Positions 58,526 through 64,000 of a DNA stretch of 64,000 nt are shown piece by piece. The notes under the pieces were generated by a model. The model had not been told where the DNA came from, did not search any database, and worked only from the letters and a program-made list of their open reading frames with translations. Positions within the stretch are counted from its first letter, which is position 1; each line of letters starts with the position of its first letter. Source of the DNA: Metallyticus violacea (taxonomy: Eukaryota; Arthropoda; Insecta; Mantodea; Metallyticidae). The position numbers and the translations under genes were made by a program. The stretch covers positions 35,555,501-35,619,500 of the forward strand of contig CM060831.1 of NCBI GenBank assembly GCA_030762175.1. Direction: 5' to 3'.

Positions 58526-58899
58526 TTTAATGTGAGGTTTGAGGAAAATATATTGCACATTTCTGACTTCTTAATACACACCTTTCAAATGTTCCCTTTC
58601 CTCAACCATCGCCTGAATATGGCGGTGTGTGTGTGAGAGAGAAAGAAGTAATACAGAGATTCAGAGAATGAATGGTGGACTTCATGAGGTTACTGTAAAA
58701 TATATATTACGTGTAATGAATTTAAAATGCTTGTAATTATTTCATTAACTAAAAAGATTGAGCCAAAGTGTTGCCGTCGTCGTCATAATAAACTAATTGT
58801 AATTATTATATGCCGAAATAAGTGTAATGAAAAATAAAATAGTTTCCGTACGAAAAACAATCAGTCTGCATACAAACAATCAAAATATAACTATTCTGT

Positions 58900-59175
58900 G
58901 TGTTTTTTTAAGATGTTTTACCGTACAAATAAAAGTTATGGCTGACACACAACTCTGCGAATCTGGTAGAATGTCGACTCAGACGAGAGCACAACGTGGA
59001 TCTACCACAGTTCCAGGAGATCCATAGTGCACAAAAAAGAAAAATAACAGGAAGACCTAGTACATCAGAAGAAAACTTGAAAGAATCCGACAGTCATGTA
59101 TTCGAAATCGTCCACTACAGTTAGGTCTTCCTAAGTCAACTGTACACGACGTCATGCAGCAGAGATTGAAGTTAT
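58900..59175 (+). pseudogene. Tc1/mariner transposase N-terminal relic (DUF4817-like)
   Basis: From about 59027 the frames read HKKRKITGRPSTSEENL, then RQSCIRNRPLQLGLPKSTVH, then DVMQQRLK. This corresponds to 'KKR..GRP.TSEENVERIR..F.RSP..S.......GIP.STVH.VL..RL', the second helix-turn-helix of insect mariner-superfamily transposases. Upstream pieces are less clear. Coding ends abruptly at 59175 and a family B SINE follows about 110 bp later. Confidence 0.7.
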
Positions 59176-59284
59176 TCCTGTTAAATTCAACTCTTACATG
59201 CAATCAAACCACAAGACCAGGTGGGTAGCGTTCATCGTTCACTGCTAAAATGCTACAAATATTTCTTAATGAACCAGGATTTAT

Positions 59285-59515
59285 AGAACCCGGCAAGAAC
59301 TGATGGATTTTTTCGGGTGTAAAAATCGTAAGTATGGCTTCCTTCGGAAGGGAAGTAAGGCCGTGGGTCCCGTGCCGTACATTTTCGGCACGAAAAAAAA
59401 AAAACCTCAAGTCTGAAAGAGAGGCCTCTGAGTAAAATTTGTCGGTCATTTCAGCCCTGAGTTGAATGGGACGCTGATGACCTGAGATGTTAAAGAGCAT
59501 CCGTAAATAAAACAA
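59285..59515 (+). repeat. SINE family B copy
   Basis: Body and tail are well preserved: tcgggtgtaaaaatcgtaag, cttccttcggaagggaagta, cgtacattttcggcacgaaa, gaggcctctgagtaaaattt, and gggacgctgatgacctgaga then tgttaaagagc. The tRNA-like head is truncated: only a short acccggcaag stretch is left before the body. An A run expanded inside the body (59395-59405). Confidence 0.9.
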
Positions 59516-59519
59516 TCAA

Positions 59520-61135
59520 AAAAATTCCAAGTAAGCAGTTGAGTACATTGAGTACAATTGCCGCTTTCGCTCGGGACATTCAAGTGAGACACATGAACAC
59601 ATTCCAGTTTCCCCAAAAGTTACGCCTTCTGCACAACAAGAAATTAAATTTCATTCTTTATTAATTGTAAAAACAACATCGTCTCCATTGCGTAAATGAA
59701 CATGCTACAGGACTTTAATTTTTCTTAAACCGAATAAACGGAACTGGACGACGCAGAGATGTAGAGCATAAAGAAGATAGAACGTCATCTCACTTGGCCA
59801 ATTGTGTGCGAGAAGAGGTGAGTCATCATTTCCAAACCGGTGGATTGTTAGAAACTTGCCTATTTCATGGGCTACAAGAAGTCTTGAGCTTTACATGAAA
59901 TAATTGAGAACCTTAACCACCTCAAGCTAAGAATCAGAGAAATAACTGCAAGCGCTCTTGTGAGAGTATATATTGAAATTGAATTTCGTTTTGATGTATG
60001 TCGTGCTATTATGACGCACATATTGAAACTTACTAACATAATTAAGAATCTGTTTGAGTTACGAAATTAATTATAACCCCCTTTAATGCATACTTCACAG
60101 TAACCTCAAGAAACCCCCCATTAATTCTCGGAGACTCTATTTGGTTCGCTGATAATTACAGTAGGGGAGGGGACATGTTCTATCAACAACTTATAACTGT
60201 ACCTACAGTTTAAAACATTGCGTACTCAAAGGGTTTTACGCGAACATAAAGTGTTACATTTTTAATTAAAAACTGAAATGTGTAACGATAGCAAGACAAC
60301 ACCGAGCACTCATGCGAAAATGTCTGGTTACCTCCTTCAAGTACATCTGCTACTGTACTGTTTAGTTATTAGATTATAGAGTATTTGATAAATTCATAGA
60401 CAATTTCCCCCTTCAAAGATAAGCGATATTTCTGGAATTAACGATAATATGCTTGTCTTAAACCCCCTTCGATCGACTGTATTCTAAAACTTATTCATTC
60501 AAACATAGCCTGGACATCAACAAGCATTGTTACAGTCAAATTAAAGCTGCCGCTTTAAATTGCTCTCTTAATTGCATGTTTTCTTTCTTCGCCTGAGATA
60601 TATGAAGTTGTTCTTGCATACATTGCGCACTATTTGTCGTTTGTCGTCTTAAAACGACGCTAGCATTACTTATTACGGCTGTACACGACAAAAAATGCAG
60701 GTTCTGTCACGCGCATAGTACAGCTGGTAGCATCGATTTTCAAGTATTGTCACGCACTCTGTTCAGTTTCCTATATTAGTAATGAGTTTATTTACTTAAG
60801 ACGACAAGATTTTCTTTTTTCCATTTTGAATCTAATATCAGAATATTTCTGAAAAGCATTTAGTTTACATTTTGTCTTAGGTTAATGCATAGTGCGTATG
60901 AAATAATTTCTTTTATTTTTTCCTCATTTTTTAATAATTTTATTGTATGCTTATGAAGTATTTTTGCTTTCTTTTATAAACGTCTTATTTATATTCAAAA
61001 CCACTGTCAATTTTATGATATTCGTCATTTCCGAATCAAATGCTCTATTTGATAACCTACCGGTTATAAAAGGGGCGAAGAGCAACAGTTCATTCCAGTG
61101 TTGCAATTGCTTCCCAAGGGCATAAATTGTGTTGT
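59520..61135. other. No gene recognised
   Basis: Mostly AT-rich. The part at 60540-60760 has mixed composition and a short inverted pair TGTCGTCTTAAAACGACG (near 60642), possibly a conserved or regulatory stretch. Nothing is coding. Confidence 0.35.
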
Positions 61136-61139
61136 AATG

Positions 61140-61330
61140 GGAAGACAACGTGAAGATTTTCGTATTTTTGGGCATTACTTTTACGATGAACGGAAGGTAT
61201 ACGAAGTACATTGACATTACAAAGCATAAAGTAGTAGTGAAAGCAGGAGAAGTTCTCCGGTTACATAGCAGAACCCTGGGTATATGCCTGTACTGGGAAC
61301 TATTTATGGGGAACTAATAAGATTTGCAAT
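61140..61330 (+). pseudogene. LINE reverse transcriptase C-terminal fragment
   Basis: The frame EDNVKIFVFLGITFTMNGRY followed by TKYIDITKHKVVVKAGEVLR matches the '..YLG..F...G.Y..HI.....K.......' segment that follows the palm domain in arthropod LINEs. LHSRTLGICLYWELFMGN and two stops follow. Only about 60 residues are recognisable. The downstream frame to 61700 has coding-like pieces that I cannot place. Confidence 0.5.
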
Positions 61331-61334
61331 AAGG

Positions 61335-63045
61335 AAAGAAATTTGGTGATGGGAACAAACTGCGAACTTCAATAAGGATATCTTTCTGAAAGGGGTCGCG
61401 GAACTAAGATGTTATACATGGCCCACAGCGAGACCACAAGGTGTAAAACCAGAGTAGTGGAGTATTGACTGTGAATATTCATTGGAACCAAACTTTAATT
61501 AGAGCTTTGGTCTACCCTGAACAGTTAGGGATGGGAAGGAGCGTGACATGAGCATCTAAATTAACAAAGGGACTGGAAATAACACAGGTACATTCCATTT
61601 AGAGGTGGGTCGGGAAAATAGAAAGAGCGTATAGAGGAAGGTTCAGAACCTCAGAATCGCTTGGGAACATGGATAGGCAGCAGGTAATGTTCAATGCAGA
61701 AAGATGATTTCGTTGAAAGTCAATAAACTCTTAATGGAGGATGGATCAGTACATCAAAAAAGGCTAAGCTCACTAGATAGGGGATCGTGTGGCTAAGGCT
61801 ATGGGCTTGGCGAGTGATTCGCCGGGGACACTTCTGTGTACAAAAATATGTCTATAACACCAGGTCATTTTGGAAAGTAATTACTAATTAAGGGGAGTTG
61901 GAAAGCAAACATTAAAAAATTTTATGTTTAAAAAAATACAATTCATTTTCAACTTGTAAGAATTATTATTGTAATGTGTAACCTAGAAGCAGTTTCTTTA
62001 ATGTTTGATAATACATTCGCATATATTAAAAAAAGTTTGATTTCAACACGAACCATTTCAAAAGTATATAGCCAAACGAACTTAACTAGACGTTTTTGAT
62101 TTTTAACATTAACTAGAAAAAATTTCGTTTTTACTGTTGGATGTTGTGACGTAAATAATCTGAACAGATTCTTATTATGACGCAGACAACATTAGGTTCC
62201 CAGTTGGAGCTAAGTGAGTTTTAACAATTTTTTTCTTTGAAAGAAATTTCTCAAAAATACATTTTCCTATATCTAGAGAAAAACTACTTAATCTATTGCC
62301 TTGAAAACTTCAGTGGTGTTTTTAAACATAGCAATGAACTTACTAAAGCAGAATTATAAAAAAATTAATACTCTAGGAATTATGGAAGTTTGTGTATAAA
62401 ATTTTAACAAAAAATAGCTTCAAGTAAAAGTTTTGTAATTCTTGTTCCAATGCTTAAATTCCATTACTTCTGCTTTGGTACACAGAAAAAAATTAGTCAA
62501 AATAAGCAGGCCTAATTTCTGCCAGATTAGCTTATTTAACACTGGTAAGATAGGGCCTATCGACTCCCTTTAATTAGTTATCCCCTTTTGATTTAAATGT
62601 ATGACATTTGTCTTAGAGACTTTTTCATTCATTGCAACAGCAGAAAAAGTAATTTATTACGCATTATTTTGAAAGCACATGCACAAATAGCTGAAACTTG
62701 AAAAAGTTAAAAAGCAAATATACCTATATTTCTAATAGAGCTTTAGTTAATAAAGAAAAGAAATATTTGATGTTATATAATTGCTTCGTCATATATTTAT
62801 GTGCAATTTTAACAAACTTTTCCTACATTTTATTAGTATCTTTCTCAGTTTCATTTTAAATAAAATCCTAGCTTTAATTAATAGTTTTTGAAATATTCAC
62901 GCATTCTGGAATGTTATAAAAGAATCGCCTTATTGTAACAATGGGTATCAATAATGAACATTTTGCATAAACATTCCAGTAATATTATTAACATTTCTAC
63001 AATATTTTAAGTACCCTCAAATGTCCTGTAAAGATTTATTTTAAT
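61335..63045. other. No gene recognised
   Basis: The part at 61380-61860 is of mixed composition and may continue the LINE relic. A tRNA-like phrase gtgtggctaaggctatgggc occurs at 61790 without a proper B box. The part at 61860-63045 is plain AT-rich sequence. Confidence 0.4.
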
Positions 63046-63047
63046 TT

Positions 63048-63352
63048 ATTTGGTTTATTTACGGACGCTCTTTAATATCTTAGGTCATCAGCGCCCCATT
63101 CAATACAGAGCGTGAAACGGCCGACAAATTTTGCTCAGAGGCCTCTACTTTCAGGATTGAGGTTCTTTTAAGAACAGTAAATCTACAACACGGGACCCAC
63201 GTCTTTACTTCCCTTCCGAAGGAAGCCAGACTTAGGATTTTACGCCCGAAAAAAAAAAAATTCATTAACCCTGCCGGAATTGAACCCGCTATTTTGAATC
63301 AGTCTACGAGACAAATATTGCTACTCGTACACCACCAGGACCGACCATGGTA
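63048..63352 (-). repeat. SINE family B, full length with tRNA-derived head
   Basis: On the minus strand the unit starts near 63352 with accatggtcggtcctggtgg, followed by a B box agcgggttcaattccggcag. The body is tcgggcgtaaaatcctaagt, cttccttcggaagggaagta and gaggcctctgagcaaaattt. It ends with ggcgctgatgacctaagata then ttaaagagcg and a TAAATAAA tail. It is the only copy here with the whole head, which shows the family is tRNA-derived. No clear target-site duplication was found. Confidence 0.88.
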
Positions 63353-63354
63353 CA

Positions 63355-64000
63355 TTATGATGCCTTTATCCGTATAGCATTTTTTTTTTAACGAGGAACC
63401 AGGTTTTGAACTAGTTCTAGTCTAATGAATATATTTCTGGAAAATCTGAGATCCGACGTATGTTTCAAAAACCTTTACCACTATCCATTGAAGACTAATA
63501 TGCCATGTAATGATTCCAGTCACATTTGCAAAACAGAAGCAAGGCTCTTTCCGTTTATGTATGACGCACATTCAAACGCACACTTTGATCCTTATCCAGT
63601 CACGACAGAAAGCAGCAACCATTGACAACGATGTGAAAAGCAAAATGAGATATCTGAAATAACAGTTTCTATAATGCTTGAAAACAATGGTGGCATTGCT
63701 GTATCTTTCGAAGTCATTTCAAACCATCTGGTTTAGATTTCTACTCTCTATACCTTATAATTAACAACAGTAATATATATAAAGAACATGTTTTCTCTTT
63801 TATAAAGCTACCGGCATAAATGTATAAGAACAGCATGTGTGTGTGCTATGCTAAAAGATCCCAACGTAAACAAAATATATTTGACGTTTTGGCACCCAGA
63901 GATTACGAGATTACCTGATTAAATACACAAACTAAAAAACATACTTTGGCAACTACTTAACAAATTAAATCTCTTTGAGGAGTTATACAAGTTTCGACCA
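63355..64000. other. No gene recognised
   Basis: A 66-codon frame at 63425-63625 has no recognisable domain. Confidence 0.4.

Noticed and set aside
61783..61850. tRNA-like segment
   Set aside because: Only an A-box-like phrase; no B box and no secondary structure.
1..64000. CRISPR arrays, bacterial operons, prophage, rRNA genes
   Set aside because: No regularly spaced repeats, no dense long frames and no rRNA-like sequence; the window is eukaryotic in character.

Overview
This window looks like repeat-rich, non-coding DNA from a large animal genome, most likely an insect. It is roughly two-thirds A+T by eye. No open reading frame exceeds 155 codons, and I find no bacterial-style operons, rRNA or intact tRNA genes. 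I could not recognise any intact host protein-coding gene. The content is intergenic or intronic DNA filled with old, broken transposable elements (TEs). A polyneopteran insect such as an orthopteran, stick insect or cockroach is a guess from the SINE style and mariner load, not something the sequence proves.

The dominant elements are Tc1/mariner (IS630-related) DNA transposons. At least eleven separate relics are visible on both strands (about 1.5-3.2, 4.5-5.9, 15.7, 17.1-17.4, 19.2-20.0, 21.1-21.5, 21.6-21.8, 36.3-37.0, 42.9-44.1, 54.5-55.0, 57.1-57.8 and 58.9-59.2 kb). All carry frameshifts, stops or internal deletions. Two have convincing terminal inverted repeats: 4506-5911, with short TIRs, and 42941-44139, with unusually long TIRs of about 250-300 bp around the N-terminal half of a transposase. 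Other DNA transposons are a hAT C-terminal relic (about 10.7 kb), a probable Mutator-like transposase relic (14.2-14.7 kb), a 185-bp hAT-type MITE (52957-53141) and a foldback MITE (about 18.4-19.07 kb). LINE reverse-transcriptase relics lie at 9.05-9.74, 36.97-38.44 (minus) and about 61.1-61.3 kb.

At least three tRNA-headed SINE families are present. Family A has six copies: 17.7, 24.3, 33.3, 37.5, 52.6 and 53.3 kb. Family B has five copies or pieces: 14.7, 34.4, 44.4, 59.3 and 63.1 kb. Family C has one copy at 49.5 kb. Isolated tRNA-like heads occur at 18.1, 51.96 and 58.5 kb. The best nesting case is a family A SINE inside a minus-strand LINE at 37.5 kb: a 13-bp target-site duplication flanks the SINE and LINE coding sequence resumes on both sides.

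Between the TEs lie islands of less biased composition with clustered homeodomain, POU or CRE-like motifs and no TE similarity: about 12.9-13.6, 22.5-22.85, 31.6-32.25, 35.2-35.64, 42.5-42.85, 47.2-47.66 and 55.1-55.6 kb. The 22.8-kb island holds two perfect, inverted POU octamers 10 bp apart. These are candidate conserved non-coding elements of a developmental locus. A 39-nt segment with good splice borders (33072-33110) is a candidate micro-exon. Other structures are an 86-nt near-perfect hairpin (40414-40499), a roughly 780-bp purine-only-skewed tract (46353-47130) and a partly coding-like, unrecognised minus-strand stretch (about 27.4-30.0 kb).
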